DNA of 64,000 bases from [Borrelia] turdi (GTDB taxonomy: Bacteria > Spirochaetota > Spirochaetia > Borreliales > Borreliaceae). The position numbers and the translations under genes are program-made. Shown here one piece after another: positions 62,722 through 64,000 of this stretch. Where the stretch lies: assembly GCF_008828755.2 (NCBI RefSeq), contig NZ_QBLM01000001.1:1-64000 (forward strand), read 5' to 3'. Below the pieces are notes generated by a model, which was given only the letters and a program-made list of their open reading frames with translations, had not been told where the DNA came from and did no database searches. The first letter of the stretch is position 1. Every line of letters starts with the position of its first letter.

Positions 62722-64000
<1,279 letters not shown>

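Overview
This window is from a Lyme-group Borrelia (Borreliella). The DNA is very AT-rich. From 34655 to 64000 the genes match, in content and order, those known from the right end of the linear chromosome of these spirochaetes: arcA-argF-arcD, a YiiX-like lipoprotein, an RNase H, lptD, uvrA, uvrB, a phosphohexomutase, a ClpC-like ATPase, ileS, a ROK protein, sbcC, sbcD and topA. The window is written with the chromosome end on the left. Protein details differ from what I recall of B. burgdorferi B31, so another Lyme-group species or a divergent strain is likely; I cannot name it.

Positions 1-34654 are accessory, plasmid-like DNA made of surface-lipoprotein genes, plasmid partition genes and many gene fossils. 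Two AT-rich palindromes carry opposed TAGTATA boxes with the spacing of a Borrelia replicated telomere. They are centred at about 102.5 and 27139.5. Between them lies what looks like one complete linear plasmid of about 27 kb. It has an intact PF57-PF50-PF32(ParA)-PF49 partition operon (12870-15862), PF54, PF12 and other lipoprotein genes near the left end, and a vlsE-like pseudogene only 250 bp from the right palindrome, which is the sub-telomeric position vlsE has on lp28-1. The simplest reading is that a whole linear plasmid was joined end to end onto the chromosome by telomere fusion, with a further replicon joined at the far left.

Between the inner telomere scar and arcD (27161-34654) is an older chromosome-end extension. 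It holds the most surprising item: a microcin C-like locus on the minus strand. Its parts are a seven-codon gene MLGKNFN (29728-29751) with a perfect AGGAGG ribosome binding site, an MccB-type ThiF/E1-like adenylating enzyme (28681-29645) broken by an internal deletion and frameshift, and an MFS exporter (27496-28674). The same stretch contains remains of a type IIG restriction-modification gene, a tnpB gene, PF12 and PF54 lipoproteins, and a repeated lipoprotein-like family.

The chromosomal part forms several transcription units. uvrB-uvrA-lptD are packed on the minus strand. The phosphomutase, clpC-like, ileS and lipoprotein genes run on the plus strand. sbcD-sbcC overlap. arcA-argF-arcD form an arginine deiminase operon. 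topA is cut by the right edge of the window.
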